The notes beneath the pieces were generated by a model. The model worked only from the letters and a program-made list of their open reading frames with translations. It ran no database searches and had not been told where the DNA came from. From Oscheius dolichura (lineage: Eukaryota; Nematoda; Chromadorea; Rhabditida; Rhabditidae), in contig CAKOAU010000002.1 of the NCBI GenBank assembly GCA_932521035.1, positions 1 to 64,000 on the forward strand: DNA of 64,000 nucleotides. The letters are read 5' to 3'. The translations under genes and the position numbers were made by a program. Numbering within the stretch: position 1 is the first letter of the stretch; each line of letters opens with the position of its first letter. This document shows positions 9,948-24,521 of this stretch, piece by piece.

Positions 9948-12900
9948 TAAGCCAATACAAAACTCTTGGGCAATTTGAACAGGCCAGTACGGAATAAAAG
10001 CCTAATCATTGGAGAACGTTCGACCACTCTTCTTGTAGAGCTCGACGAGTAGAGTACGAATAATCCAAGATCGAATAAGGTTCGCTGACCGAATAGCGTT
10101 TTATAGCCCAAAAACTATTATAGTCCAAAAATAGGGGGTAAGCCAATACAAATCTCTTGGGCAATTTGAACAGGCCAGTACGGAATAAAAGCCTAATGAT
10201 TGGAGAACGTTCGACCACTCCTCTTGTAGAGCTCGACGAGTAGAGTACGAATAATCCAGGATCGAATAGGGTTTGCTGACCGAATAGCGTTTAATAGCCC
10301 AAAAACTATTATAGTCCAAAAATAGGGGGTAAGCCAATACAAATCTCTTGGGCAATTTGAACAGGCCAGTACGGAATAAAAGCCTAATCATTGGAGAACG
10401 TTCGACCACTCTTCTTGTAGAGCTCGACGAGTAGAGTACGAATACCCACAGAGCTAATAGGGTTGTCTGACCGAATAGCGTTTTATAGCCCAAAAACTAT
10501 TATAATCCAGAAAAAGGTACAGTAATACGGGGCAGTTTTTGGAAAAGAGGGTAGGAGGTCCGAATTTGTGCTCATTCGAACCGCCTCATCGAGCTGAGTC
10601 TAAAAAACCAGCTCCCGTCACAGGAGGACGCGTTTGAGCCACGTTATGGCACCTAGATCATAAACCAAGAGTTAAGCCAATACAAAACTCTTGGGCAATT
10701 TGAACAGGCCAGTACGGAATAAAAGCCTAATGATTGGAGAACGTTCGACCACTCTTCTTGTAGAGCTCGACGAGTAGAGTACGAATAATCCAAGATCGAA
10801 TAGGGTTCGCTGACCGAATAGCGTTTTATAGCCCAAAAACTATTATAGTCCAAAAATAGGGGGTAAGCCAATACAAATCTCTTGGGAAATTTGAACAGGC
10901 CAGTACGGAATAAAAGCCTAATCATTGGAGAACGTTCGACCACTCTTCTTGTAGAGCTCGACGAGTAGAGTACGAATACCCACAGAGCTAATAGGGTTGT
11001 CTGACCGAATAGCGTTTTATAGCCCAAAAACTATTATAATCCAGAAAAAGGTACAGTAATACGGGGCAGTTTTTGGAAAAGAGGGTAGGAGGTCCGAATT
11101 TGTGCTCATTTGAACCGCCTCATCGAGCTGAGTCTAAAAAACCAGCTCCGGTCACAGGAGGACGCGTTTGAGCCACGTTATGGCACCTAGATCATAAACC
11201 AAGAGTTAAGCCAATACAAAACTCTTGGGCAATTTGAACAGGCCAGTACGGAATAAAAGCCTAATCATTGGAGAACGTTCGACCACTCTTCTTGTAGAGC
11301 TCGACGAGTAGAGTACGAATAATTCAAGATCGAATAAGGTTCGCTGACCGAATAGCGTTTTATAGCCCAAAAACTATTATAGTCCAAAAATAGGGGGTAA
11401 GCCAATACAAATCTCTTGGGCAATTTGAACAGGCCAGTACGGAATAAAAGCCTAATGATTGGAGAACGTTCGACCACTCCTCTTGTAGAGCTCGACGAGT
11501 AGAGTACGAATAATCCAGGATCGAATAGGGTTTGCTGACCGAATAGCGTTTTATAGCCCAAAAACTATTATAGTCCAAAAATAGGGGGTAAGCCAATACA
11601 AATCTCTTGGGCAATTTGAACAGGCCAGTACGGAATAAAAGCCTAATCATTGGAGAACGTTCGACCACTCTTCTTGTAGAGCTCGACGAGTAGAGTACGA
11701 ATACCCACAGAGCTAATAGGGTTGTCTGACCGAATAGCGTTTTATAGCCCAAAAACTATTATAATCCAGAAAAAGGTACAGTAATACGGGGCAGTTTTTG
11801 GAAAAGAGGGTAGGAGGTCCGAATTTGTGCTCATTCGAACCGCCTCATCGAGCTGAGTCTAAAAAACCAGCTCCCGTCACAGGAGGACGCGTTTGAGCCA
11901 CGTTATGGCACCTAGATCATAAACCAAGAGTTAAGCCAATACAAAACTCTTGGGCAATTTGAACAGGCCAGTACGGAATAAAAGCCTAATGATTGGAGAA
12001 CGTTCGACCACTCTTCTTGTAGAGCTCGACGAGTAGAGTACGAATAATCCAAGATCGAATAGGGTTCGCTGACCGAATAGCGTTTTATAGCCCAAAAACT
12101 ATTATAGTCCAAAAATAGGGGGTAAGCCAATACAAATCTCTTGGGAAATTTGAACAGGCCAGTACGGAATAAAAGCCTAATCATTGGAGAACGTTCGACC
12201 ACTCTTCTTGTAGAGCTCGACGAGTAGAGTACGAATACCCACAGAGCTAATAGGGTTGTCTGACCGAATAGCGTTTTATAGCCCAAAAACTATTATAATC
12301 CAGAAAAAGGTACAGTAATACGGGGCAGTTTTTGGAAAAGAGGGTAGGAGGTCCGAATTTGTGCTCATTTGAACCGCCTCATCGAGCTGAGTCTAAAAAA
12401 CCAGCTCCGGTCACAGGAGGACGCGTTTGAGCCACGTTATGGCACCTAGATCATAAACCAAGAGTTAAGCCAATACAAAACTCTTGGGCAATTTGAACAG
12501 GCCAGTACGGAATAAAAGCCTAATCATTGGAGAACGTTCGACCACTCTTCTTGTAGAGCTCGACGAGTAGAGTACGAATAATCCAAGATCGAATATCGTT
12601 CGCTGACCGAATAGCGTTTTATAGCCCAAAAACTATTATAGTCCAAAAATAGGGGGTAAGCCAATACAAATCTCTTGGGCAATTTGAACAGGCCAGTACG
12701 GAATAAAAGCCTAATGATTGGAGAACGTTCGACCACTCCTCTTGTAGAGCTCGACGAGTAGAGTACGAATAATCCAGGATCGAATAGGGTTTGCTGACCG
12801 AATAGCGTTTTATAGCCCAAAAACTATTATAGTCCAAAAATAGGGGGTAAGCCAATACAAATCTCTTGGGCAATTTGAACAGGCCAGTACGGAATAAAAG

Positions 12901-13190
12901 CCTAATCATTGGAGAACGTTCGACCACTCTTCTTGTAGAGCTCGACGAGTAGAGTACGAATACCCACAGAGCTAATAGGGTTGTCTGACCGAATAGCGTT
13001 TTATAGCCCAAAAACTATTATAATCCAGAAAAAGGTACAGTAATACGGGGCAGTTTTTGGAAAAGAGGGTAGGAGGTCCGAATTTGTGCTCATTCGAACC
13101 GCCTCATCGAGCTGAGTCTAAAAAACCAGCTCCCGTCACAGGAGGACGCGTTTGAGCCACGTTATGGCACCTAGATCATAAACCAAGAGT
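9948..13190 (+). repeat. HOR block Y-X-Y-X-Y, 1259-bp period
   Basis: Units start at 9948 (Y), 10673 (X), 11207 (Y), 11932 (X) and 12466 (Y). The X long tails share two rare variants 1259 bp apart (11111/12370 and 11150/12409), showing that an X-Y pair was duplicated. Private changes lie at 10293 (T to A in R), 11324 (C to T in Q) and 12596-12597 (AG to TC in Q). Confidence 0.92.
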
Positions 13191-15326
13191 TAAGCCAATA
13201 CAAAACTCTTGGGCAATTTGAACAGGCCAGTACGGAATAAAAGCCTAATGATTGGAGAACGTTCGACCACTCTTCTTGTAGAGCTCGACGAGTAGAGTAC
13301 GAATAATCCAAGATCGAATAGGGTTCGCTGACCGAATAGCGTTTTATAGCCCAAAAACTATTATAGTCCAAAAATAGGGGGTAAGCCAATACAAATCTCT
13401 TGGGAAATTTGAACAGGCCAGTACGGAATAAAAGCCTAATCATTGGAGAACGTTCGACCACTCTTCTTGTAGAGCTCGACGAGTAGAGTACGAATACCCA
13501 CAGAGCTAATAGGGTTGTCTGACCGAATAGCGTTTTATAGCCCAAAAACTATTATAATCCAGAAAAAGGTACAGTAATACGGGGCAGTTTTTGGAAAAGA
13601 GGGTAGGAGGTCCGAATTTGTGCTCATTCGAACCGCCTCATCGAGCTGAGTCTAAAAAACCAGCTCCCGTCACAGGAGGACGCGTTTGAGCCACGTTATG
13701 GCACCTAGATCATAAACCAAGAGTTAAGCCAATACAAAACTCTTGGGCAATTTGAACAGGCCAGTACGGAATAAAAGCCTAATGATTGGAGAACGTTCGA
13801 CCACTCTTCTTGTAGAGCTCGACGAGTAGAGTACGAATAATCCAAGATCGAATAGGGTTCGCTGACCGAATAGCGTTTTATAGCCCAAAAACTATTATAG
13901 TCCAAAAATAGGGGGTAAGCCAATACAAATCTCTTGGGCAATTTGAACAGGCCAGTACGGAATAAAAGCCTAATCATTGGAGAACGTTCGACCACTCTTC
14001 TTGTAGAGCTCGACGAGTAGAGTACGAATACCCACAGAGCTAATAGGGTTGTCTGACCGAATAGCGTTTTATAGCCCAAAAACTATTATAATCCAGAAAA
14101 AGGTACAGTAATACGGGGCAGTTTTTGGAAAAGAGGGTAGGAGGTCCGAATTTGTGCTCATTCGAACCGCCTCATCGAGCTGAGTCTAAAAAACCAGCTC
14201 CCGTCACAGGAGGACGCGTTTGAGCCACGTTATGGCACCTAGATCATAAACCAAGAGTTAAGCCAATACAAAACTCTTGGGCAATTTGAACAGGCCAGTA
14301 CGGAATAAAAGCCTAATGATTGGAGAACGTTCGACCACTCTTCTTGTAGAGCTCGACGAGTAGAGTACGAATAATCCAAGATCGAATAGGGTTCGCTGAC
14401 CGAATAGCGTTTTATAGCCCAAAAACTATTATAGTCCAAAAATAGGGGGTAAGCCAATACAAATCTCTTGGGAAATTTGAACAGGCCAGTACGGAATAAA
14501 AGCCTAATCATTGGAGAACGTTCGACCACTCTTCTTGTAGAGCTCGACGAGTAGAGTACGAATACCCACAGAGCTAATAGGGTTGTCTGACCGAATAGCG
14601 TTTTATAGCCCAAAAACTATTATAATCCAGAAAAAGGTACAGTAATACGGGGCAGTTTTTGGAAAAGAGGGTAGGAGGTCCGAATTTGTGCTCATTCGAA
14701 CCGCCTCATCGAGCTGAGTCTAAAAAACCAGCTCCCGTCACAGGAGGACGCGTTTGAGCCACGTTATGGCACCTAGATCATAAACCAAGAGTTAAGCCAA
14801 TACAAAACTCTTGGGCAATTTGAACAGGCCAGTACGGAATAAAAGCCTAATGATTGGAGAACGTTCGACCACTCTTCTTGTAGAGCTCGACGAGTAGAGT
14901 ACGAATAATCCAAGATCGAATAGGGTTCGCTGACCGAATAGCGTTTTATAGCCCAAAAACTATTATAGTCCAAAAATAGGGGGTAAGCCAATACAAATCT
15001 CTTGGGAAATTTGAACAGGCCAGTACGGAATAAAAGCCTAATCATTGGAGAACGTTCGACCACTCTTCTTGTAGAGCTCGACGAGTAGAGTACGAATACC
15101 CACAGAGCTAATAGGGTTGTCTGACCGAATAGCGTTTTATAGCCCAAAAACTATTATAATCCAGAAAAAGGTACAGTAATACGGGGCAGTTTTTGGAAAA
15201 GAGGGTAGGAGGTCCGAATTTGTGCTCATTCGAACCGCCTCATCGAGCTGAGTCTAAAAAACCAGCTCCCGTCACAGGAGGACGCGTTTGAGCCACGTTA
15301 TGGCACCTAGATCATAAACCAAGAGT
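13191..15326 (+). repeat. HOR block of four X units
   Basis: Four 534-bp P-S units start at 13191, 13725, 14259 and 14793. The second differs in that its S carries GGGCAA rather than GGGAAA. Confidence 0.93.
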
Positions 15327-16624
15327 TAAGCCAATACAAAACTCTTGGGCAATTTGAACAGGCCAGTACGGAATAAAAGCCTAATCATTGGAGAACGTTC
15401 GACCACTCTTCTTGTAGAGCTCGACGAGTAGAGTACGAATAATCCAAGATCGAATAAGGTTCGCTGACCGAATAGCGTTTTATAGCCCAAAAACTATTAT
15501 AGTCCAAAAATAGGGGGTAAGCCAATACAAATCTCTTGGGCAATTTGAACAGGCCAGTACGGAATAAAAGCCTAATGATTGGAGAACGTTCGACCACTCC
15601 TCTTGTAGAGCTCGACGAGTAGAGTACGAATAATCCAGGATCGAATAGGGTTTGCTGACCGAATAGCGTTTTATAGCCCAAAAACTATTATAGTCCAAAA
15701 ATAGGGGGTAAGCCAATACAAATCTCTTGGGCAATTTGAACAGGCCAGTACGGAATAAAAGCCTAATCATTGGAGAACGTTCGACCACTCTTCTTGTAGA
15801 GCTCGACGAGTAGAGTACGAATAATCCAAGATCGAATAGGGTTCGCTGACCGAATAGCGTTTTATAGCCCAAAAACTATTATAGTCCAAAAATAGGGGGT
15901 AAGCCAATACAAATCTCTTGGGCAATTTGAACAGGCCAGTACGGAATAAAAGCCTAATCATTGGAGAACGTTCGACCACTCTTTTTGTAGAGCTCGACGA
16001 GTAGAGTACGAATACCCACAGAGCTAATAGGGTTGTCTGACCGAATAGCGTTTTATAGCCCAAAAACTATTATAGTCCAAAAATAGGGGGTAAGCCAATA
16101 CAAATCTCTTGGGCAATTTGAACAGGCCAGTACGGAATAAAAGCCTAATGATTGGAGAACGTTCGACCACTCCTCTTGTAGAGCTCGACGAGTAGAGTAC
16201 GAATAATCCAGGATCGAATAGGGTTTGCTGACCGAATAGCGTTTTATAGCCCAAAAACTATTATAGTCCAAAAATAGGGGGTAAGCCAATACAAATCTCT
16301 TGGGCAATTTGAACAGGCCAGTACGGAATAAAAGCCTAATCATTGGAGAACGTTCGACCACTCTTCTTGTAGAGCTCGACGAGTAGAGTACGAATACCCA
16401 CAGAGCTAATAGGGTTGTCTGACCGAATAGCGTTTTATAGCCCAAAAACTATTATAATCCAGAAAAAGGTACAGTAATACGGGGCAGTTTTTGGAAAAGA
16501 GGGTAGGAGGTCCGAATTTGTGCTCATTCGAACCGCCTCATCGAGCTGAGTCTAAAAAACCAGCTCCCGTCACAGGAGGACGCGTTTGAGCCACGTTATG
16601 GCACCTAGATCATAAACCAAGAGT
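15327..16624 (+). repeat. 1298-bp six-mer HOR, copy 2 (Q-R-P-S'-R-S)
   Basis: Monomers start at 15327 (Q), 15518 (R), 15709 (P), 15900 (S'), 16091 (R) and 16282 (S). The order, including the S' short-tail chimera, matches the unit at 2620, 12,707 bp upstream. A private C to T lies at 15984 in S'. Confidence 0.93.
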
Positions 16625-19485
16625 TAAGCCAATACAAAACTCTTGGGCAATTTGAACAGGCCAGTACGGAATAAAAGCCTAATGATTGGAGAACGTTCGA
16701 CCACTCTTCTTGTAGAGCTCGACGAGTAGAGTACGAATAATCCAAGATCGAATAGGGTTCGCTGACCGAATAGCGTTTTATAGCCCAAAAACTATTATAG
16801 TCCAAAAATAGGGGGTAAGCCAATACAAATCTCTTGGGAAATTTGAACAGGCCAGTACGGAATAAAAGCCTAATCATTGGAGAACGTTCGACCACTCTTC
16901 TTGTAGAGCTCGACGAGTAGAGTACGAATACCCACAGAGCTAATAGGGTTGTCTGACCGAATAGCGTTTTATAGCCCAAAAACTATTATAATCCAGAAAA
17001 AGGTACAGTAATACGGGGCAGTTTTTGGAAAAGAGGGTAGGAGGTCCGAATTTGTGCTCATTCGAACCGCCTCATCGAGCTGAGTCTAAAAAACCAGCTC
17101 CCGTCACAGGAGGACGCGTTTGAGCCACGTTATGGCACCTAGATCATAAACCAAGAGTTAAGCCAATACAAAACTCTTGGGCAATTTGAACAGGCCAGTA
17201 CGGAATAAAAGCCTAATCATTGGAGAACGTTCGACCACTCTTCTTGTAGAGCTCGACGAGTAGAGTACGAATAATCCAAGATCGAATAAGGTTCGCTGAC
17301 CGAATAGCGTTTTATAGCCCAAAAACTATTATAGTCCAAAAATAGGGGGTAAGCCAATACAAATCTCTTGGGCAATTTGAACAGGCCAGTACGGAATAAA
17401 AGCCTAATGATTGGAGAACGTTCGACCACTCCTCTTGTAGAGCTCGACGAGTAGAGTACGAATAATCCAGGATCGAATAGGGTTTGCTGACCGAATAGCG
17501 TTTTATAGCCCAAAAACTATTATAGTCCAAAAATAGGGGGTAAGCCAATACAAATCTCTTGGGCAATTTGAACAGGCCAGTACGGAATAAAAGCCTAATC
17601 ATTGGAGAACGTTCGACCACTCTTCTTGTAGAGCTCGACGAGTAGAGTACGAATACCCACAGAGCTAATAGGGTTGTCTGACCGAATAGCGTTTTATAGC
17701 CCAAAAACTATTATAATCCAGAAAAAGGTACAGTAATACGGGGCAGTTTTTGGAAAAGAGGGTAGGAGGTCCGAATTTGTGCTCATTCGAACCGCCTCAT
17801 CGAGCTGAGTCTAAAAAACCAGCTCCCGTCACAGGAGGACGCGTTTGAGCCACGTTATGGCACCTAGATCATAAACCAAGAGTTAAGCCAATACAAAACT
17901 CTTGGGCAATTTGAACAGGCCAGTACGGAATAAAAGCCTAATGATTGGAGAACGTTCGACCACTCTTCTTGTAGAGCTCGACGAGTAGAGTACGAATAAT
18001 CCAAGATCGAATAGGGTTCGCTGACCGAATAGCGTTTTATAGCCCAAAAACTATTATAGTCCAAAAATAGGGGGTAAGCCAATACAAATCTCTTGGGAAA
18101 TTTGAACAGGCCAGTACGGAATAAAAGCCTAATCATTGGAGAACGTTCGACCACTCTTCTTGTAGAGCTCGACGAGTAGAGTACGAATACCCACAGAGCT
18201 AATAGGGTTGTCTGACCGAATAGCGTTTTATAGCCCAAAAACTATTATAATCCAGAAAAAGGTACAGTAATACGGGGCAGTTTTTGGAAAAGAGGGTAGG
18301 AGGTCCGAATTTGTGCTCATTCGAACCGCCTCATCGAGCTGAGTCTAAAAAACCAGCTCCCGTCACAGGAGGACGCGTTTGAGCCACGTTATGGCACCTA
18401 GATCATAAACCAAGAGTTAAGCCAATACAAAACTCTTGGGCAATTTGAACAGGCCAGTACGGAATAAAAGCCTAATGATTGGAGAACGTTCGACCACTCT
18501 TCTTGTAGAGCTCGACGAGTAGAGTACGAATAATCCAAGATCGAATAGGGTTCGCTGACCGAATAGCGTTTTATAGCCCAAAAACTATTATAGTCCAAAA
18601 ATAGGGGGTAAGCCAATACAAATCTCTTGGGAAATTTGAACAGGCCAGTACGGAATAAAAGCCTAATCATTGGAGAACGTTCGACCACTCTTCTTGTAGA
18701 GCTCGACGAGTAGAGTACGAATACCCACAGAGCTAATAGGGTTGTCTGACCGAATAGCGTTTTATAGCCCAAAAACTATTATAATCCAGAAAAAGGTACA
18801 GTAATACGGGGCAGTTTTTGGAAAAGAGGGTAGGAGGTCCGAATTTGTGCTCATTCGAACCGCCTCATCGAGCTGAGTCTAAAAAACCAGCTCCCGTCAC
18901 AGGAGGACGCGTTTGAGCCACGTTATGGCACCTAGATCATAAACCAAGAGTTAAGCCAATACAAAACTCTTGGGCAATTTGAACAGGCCAGTACGGAATA
19001 AAAGCCTAATGATTGGAGAACGTTCGACCACTCTTCTTGTAGAGCTCGACGAGTAGAGTACGAATAATCCAAGATCGAATAGGGTTCGCTGACCGAATAG
19101 CGTTTTATAGCCCAAAAACTATTATAGTCCAAAAATAGGGGGTAAGCCAATACAAATCTCTTGGGAAATTTGAACAGGCCAGTACGGAATAAAAGCCTAA
19201 TCATTGGAGAACGTTCGACCACTCTTCTTGTAGAGCTCGACGAGTAGAGTACGAATACCCACAGAGCTAATAGGGTTGTCTGACCGAATAGCGTTTTATA
19301 GCCCAAAAACTATTATAATCCAGAAAAAGGTACAGTAATACGGGGCAGTTTTTGGAAAAGAGGGTAGGAGGTCCGAATTTGTGCTCATTCGAACCGCCTC
19401 ATCGAGCTGAGTCTAAAAAACCAGCTCCCGTCACAGGAGGACGCGTTTGAGCCACGTTATGGCACCTAGATCATAAACCAAGAGT
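16625..19485 (+). repeat. HOR block X-Y-X-X-X
   Basis: Units start at 16625 (X), 17159 (Y), 17884, 18418 and 18952 (X). All are of standard type, with no private change noticed. Confidence 0.93.
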
Positions 19486-21278
19486 TAAGCCAATACAAAA
19501 CTCTTGGGCAATTTGAACAGGCCAGTACGGAATAAAAGCCTAATGATTGGAGAACGTTCGACCACTCTTCTTGTAGAGCTCGACGAGTAGAGTACGAATA
19601 ATCCAAGATCGAATAGGGTTCGCTGACCGAATAGCGTTTTATAGCCCAAAAACTATTATAGTCCAAAAATAGGGGGTAAGCCAATACAAATCTCTTGGGA
19701 AATTTGAACAGGCCAGTACGGAATAAAAGCCTAATGATTGGAGAACGTTCGACCACTCCTCTTGTAGAGCTCGACGAGTAGAGTACGAATAATCCAGGAT
19801 CGAATAGGGTTTGCTGACCGAATAGCGTTTTATAGCCCAAAAACTATTATAGTCCAAAAATAGGGGGTAAGCCAATACAAATCTCTTGGGCAATTTGAAC
19901 AGGCCAGTACGGAATAAAAGCCTAATCATTGGAGAACGTTCGACCACTCTTCTTGTAGAGCTCGACGAGTAGAGTACGAATACCCACAGAGCTAATAGGG
20001 TTGTCTGACCGAATAGCGTTTTATAGCCCAAAAACTATTATAATCCAGAAAAAGGTACAGTAATACGGGGCAGTTTTTGGAAAAGAGGGTAGGAGGTCCG
20101 AATTTGTGCTCATTCGAACCGCCTCATCGAGCTGAGTCTAAAAAACCAGCTCCCGTCACAGGAGGACGCGTTTGAGCCACGTTATGGCACCTAGATCATA
20201 AACCAAGAGTTAAGCCAATACAAAACTCTTGGGCAATTTGAACAGGCCAGTACGGAATAAAAGCCTAATCATTGGAGAACGTTCGACCACTCTTCTTGTA
20301 GAGCTCGACGAGTAGAGTACGAATAATCCAAGATCGAATAGGGTTCGCTGACCGAATAGCGTTTTATAGCCCAAAAACTATTATAGTCCAAAAATAGGGG
20401 GTAAGCCAATACAAATCTCTTGGGAAATTTGAACAGGCCAGTACGGAATAAAAGCCTAATCATTGGAGAACGTTCGACCACTCTTCTTGTAGAGCTCGAC
20501 GAGTAGAGTACGAATACCCACAGAGCTAATAGGGTTGTCTGACCGAATAGCGTTTTATAGCCCAAAAACTATTATAATCCAGAAAAAGGTACAGTAATAC
20601 GGGGCAGTTTTTGGAAAAGAGGGTAGGAGGTCCGAATTTGTGCTCATTCGAACCGCCTCATCGAGCTGAGTCTAAAAAACCAGCTCCCGTCACAGGAGGA
20701 CGCGTTTGAGCCACGTTATGGCACCTAGATCATAAACCAAGAGTTAAGCCAATACAAAACTCTTGGGCAATTTGAACAGGCCAGTACGGAATAAAAGCCT
20801 AATGATTGGAGAACGTTCGACCACTCTTCTTGTAGAGCTCGACGAGTAGAGTACGAATACCCACAGAGCTAATAGGGTTGTCTGACCGAATAGCGTTTTA
20901 TAGCCCAAAAACTATTATAGTCCAAAAATAGGGGGTAAGCCAATACAAATCTCTTGGGAAATTTGAACAGGCCAGTACGGAATAAAAGCCTAATCATTGG
21001 AGAACGTTCGACCACTCTTCTTGTAGAGCTCGACGAGTAGAGTACGAATACCCACAGAGCTAATAGGGTTGTCTGACCGAATAGCGTTTTATAGCCCAAA
21101 AACTATTATAATCCAGAAAAAGGTACAGTAATACGGGGCAGTTTTTGGAAAAGAGGGTAGGAGGTCCGAATTTGTGCTCATTCGAACCGCCTCATCGAGC
21201 TGAGTCTAAAAAACCAGCTCCCGTCACAGGAGGACGCGTTTGAGCCACGTTATGGCACCTAGATCATAAACCAAGAGT
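19486..21278 (+). repeat. Recombinant HOR block (P-R-S, P-S, S'-S)
   Basis: 19486 is a 725-bp unit that opens with P (GATT) and continues with an R whose offset 24 is GGGAAA, a join of X and Y between offsets 24 and 60. 20211 is a 534-bp P-S whose P has CATT. 20745 is a 534-bp unit whose first monomer has a P-like GATT head, an S middle segment and a short tail, followed by a normal S. Three non-standard units in a row suggest a local run of unequal exchange. Confidence 0.9.
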
Positions 21279-24200
21279 TAAGCCAATACAAAACTCTTGG
21301 GCAATTTGAACAGGCCAGTACGGAATAAAAGCCTAATCATTGGAGAACGTTCGACCACTCTTCTTGTAGAGCTCGACGAGTAGAGTACGAATAATCCAAG
21401 ATCGAATAAGGTTCGCTGACCGAATAGCGTTTTATAGCCCAAAAACTATTATAGTCCAAAAATAGGGGGTAAGCCAATACAAATCTCTTGGGCAATTTGA
21501 ACAGGCCAGTACGGAATAAAAGCCTAATGATTGGAGAACGTTCGACCACTCCTCTTGTAGAGCTCGACGAGTAGAGTACGAATAATCCAGGATCGAATAG
21601 GGTTTGCTGACCGAATAGCGTTTTATAGCCCAAAAACTATTATAGTCCAAAAATAGGGGGTAAGCCAATACAAATCTCTTGGGCAATTTGAACAGGCCAG
21701 TACGGAATAAAAGCCTAATCATTGGAGAACGTTCGACCACTCTTCTTGTAGAGCTCGACGAGTAGAGTACGAATACCCACAGAGCTAATAGGGTTGTCTG
21801 ACCGAATAGCGTTTTATAGCCCAAAAACTATTATAATCCAGAAAAAGGTACAGTAATACGGGGCAGTTTTTGGAAAAGAGGGTAGGAGGTCCGAATTTGT
21901 GCTCATTCGAACCGCCTCATCGAGCTGAGTCTAAAAAACCAGCTCCCGTCACAGGAGGACGCGTTTGAGCCACGTTATGGCACCTAGATCATAAACCAAG
22001 AGTTAAGCCAATACAAAACTCTTGGGCAATTTGAACAGGCCAGTACGGAATAAAAGCCTAATGATTGGAGAACGTTCGACCACTCTTCTTGTAGAGCTCG
22101 ACGAGTAGAGTACGAATAATCCAAGATCGAATAGGGTTCGCTGACCGAATAGCGTTTTATAGCCCAAAAACTATTATAGTCCAAAAATAGGGGGTAAGCC
22201 AATACAAATCTCTTGGGAAATTTGAACAGGCCAGTACGGAATAAAAGCCTAATCATTGGAGAACGTTCGACCACTCTTCTTGTAGAGCTCGACGAGTAGA
22301 GTACGAATACCCACAGAGCTAATAGGGTTGTCTGACCGAATAGCGTTTTATAGCCCAAAAACTATTATAATCCAGAAAAAGGTACAGTAATACGGGGCAG
22401 TTTTTGGAAAAGAGGGTAGGAGGTCCGAATTTGTGCTCATTCGAACCGCCTCATCGAGCTGAGTCTAAAAAACCAGCTCCCGTCACAGGAGGACGCGTTT
22501 GAGCCACGTTATGGCACCTAGATCATAAACCAAGAGTTAAGCCAATACAAAACTCTTGGGCAATTTGAACAGGCCAGTACGGAATAAAAGCCTAATGATT
22601 GGAGAACGTTCGACCACTCTTCTTGTAGAGCTCGACGAGTAGAGTACGAATAATCCAAGATCGAATAGGGTTCGCTGACCGAATAGCGTTTTATAGCCCA
22701 AAAACTATTATAGTCCAAAAATAGGGGGTAAGCCAATACAAATCTCTTGGGAAATTTGAACAGGCCAGTACGGAATAAAAGCCTAATCATTGGAGAACGT
22801 TCGACCACTCTTCTTGTAGAGCTCGACGAGTAGAGTACGAATACCCACAGAGCTAATAGGGTTGTCTGACCGAATAGCGTTTTATAGCCCAAAAACTATT
22901 ATAATCCAGAAAAAGGTACAGTAATACGGGGCAGTTTTTGGAAAAGAGGGTAGGAGGTCCGAATTTGTGCTCATTCGAACCGCCTCATCGAGCTGAGTCT
23001 AAAAAACCAGCTCCCGTCACAGGAGGACGCGTTTGAGCCACGTTATGGCACCTAGATCATAAACCAAGAGTTAAGCCAATACAAAACTCTTGGGCAATTT
23101 GAACAGGCCAGTACGGAATAAAAGCCTAATCATTGGAGAACGTTCGACCACTCTTCTTGTAGAGCTCGACGAGTAGAGTACGAATAATCCAAGATCGAAT
23201 AAGGTTCGCTGACCGAATAGCGTTTTATAGCCCAAAAACTATTATAGTCCAAAAATAGGGGGTAAGCCAATACAAATCTCTTGGGCAATTTGAACAGGCC
23301 AGTACGGAATAAAAGCCTAATGATTGGAGAACGTTCGACCACTCCTCTTGTAGAGCTCGACGAGTAGAGTACGAATAATCCAGGATCGAATAGGGTTTGC
23401 TGACCGAATAGCGTTTTATAGCCCAAAAACTATTATAGTCCAAAAATAGGGGGTAAGCCAATACAAATCTCTTGGGAAATTTGAACAGGCCAGTACGGAA
23501 TAAAAGCCTAATCATTGGAGAACGTTCGACCACTCTTCTTGTAGAGCTCGACGAGTAGAGTACGAATACCCACAGAGCTAATAGGGTTGTCTGACCGAAT
23601 AGCGTTTTATAGCCCAAAAACTATTATAATCCAGAAAAAGGTACAGTAATACGGGGCAGTTTTTGGAAAAGAGGGTAGGAGGTCCGAATTTGTGCTCATT
23701 CGAACCGCCTCATCGAGCTGAGTCTAAAAAACCAGCTCCCGTCACAGGAGGACGCGTTTGAGCCACGTTATGGCACCTAGATCATAAACCAAGAGTTAAG
23801 CCAATACAAAACTCTTGGGCAATTTGAACAGGCCAGTACGGAATAAAAGCCTAATCATTGGAGAACGTTCGACCACTCTTCTTGTAGAGCTCGACGAGTA
23901 GAGTACGAATAATCCAAGATCGAATAAGGTTCGCTGACCGAATAGCGTTTTATAGCCCAAAAACTATTATAGTCCAAAAATAGGGGGTAAGCCAATACAA
24001 ATCTCTTGGGCAATTTGAACAGGCCAGTACGGAATAAAAGCCTAATGATTGGAGAACGTTCGACCACTCCTCTTGTAGAGCTCGACGAGTAGAGTACGAA
24101 TAATCCAGGATCGAATAGGGTTTGCTGACCGAATAGCGTTTTATAGCCCAAAAACTATTATAGTCCAAAAATAGGGGGTAAGCCAATACAAATCTCTTGG

Positions 24201-24521
24201 GCAATTTGAACAGGCCAGTACGGAATAAAAGCCTAATCATTGGAGAACGTTCGACCACTCTTCTTGTAGAGCTCGACGAGTAGAGTACGAATACCCACAG
24301 AGCTAATAGGGTTGTCTGACCGAATAGCGTTTTATAGCCCAAAAACTATTATAATCCAGAAAAAGGTACAGTAATACGGGGCAGTTTTTGGAAAAGAGGG
24401 TAGGAGGTCCGAATTTGTGCTCATTCGAACCGCCTCATCGAGCTGAGTCTAAAAAACCAGCTCCCGTCACAGGAGGACGCGTTTGAGCCACGTTATGGCA
24501 CCTAGATCATAAACCAAGAGT
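21279..24521 (+). repeat. HOR block Y-X-X-Y-Y
   Basis: Units start at 21279 (Y), 22004 (X), 22538 (X), 23072 (Y) and 23797 (Y). The Y at 23072 ends in an S with GGGAAA, the version otherwise typical of X units. Confidence 0.92.
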
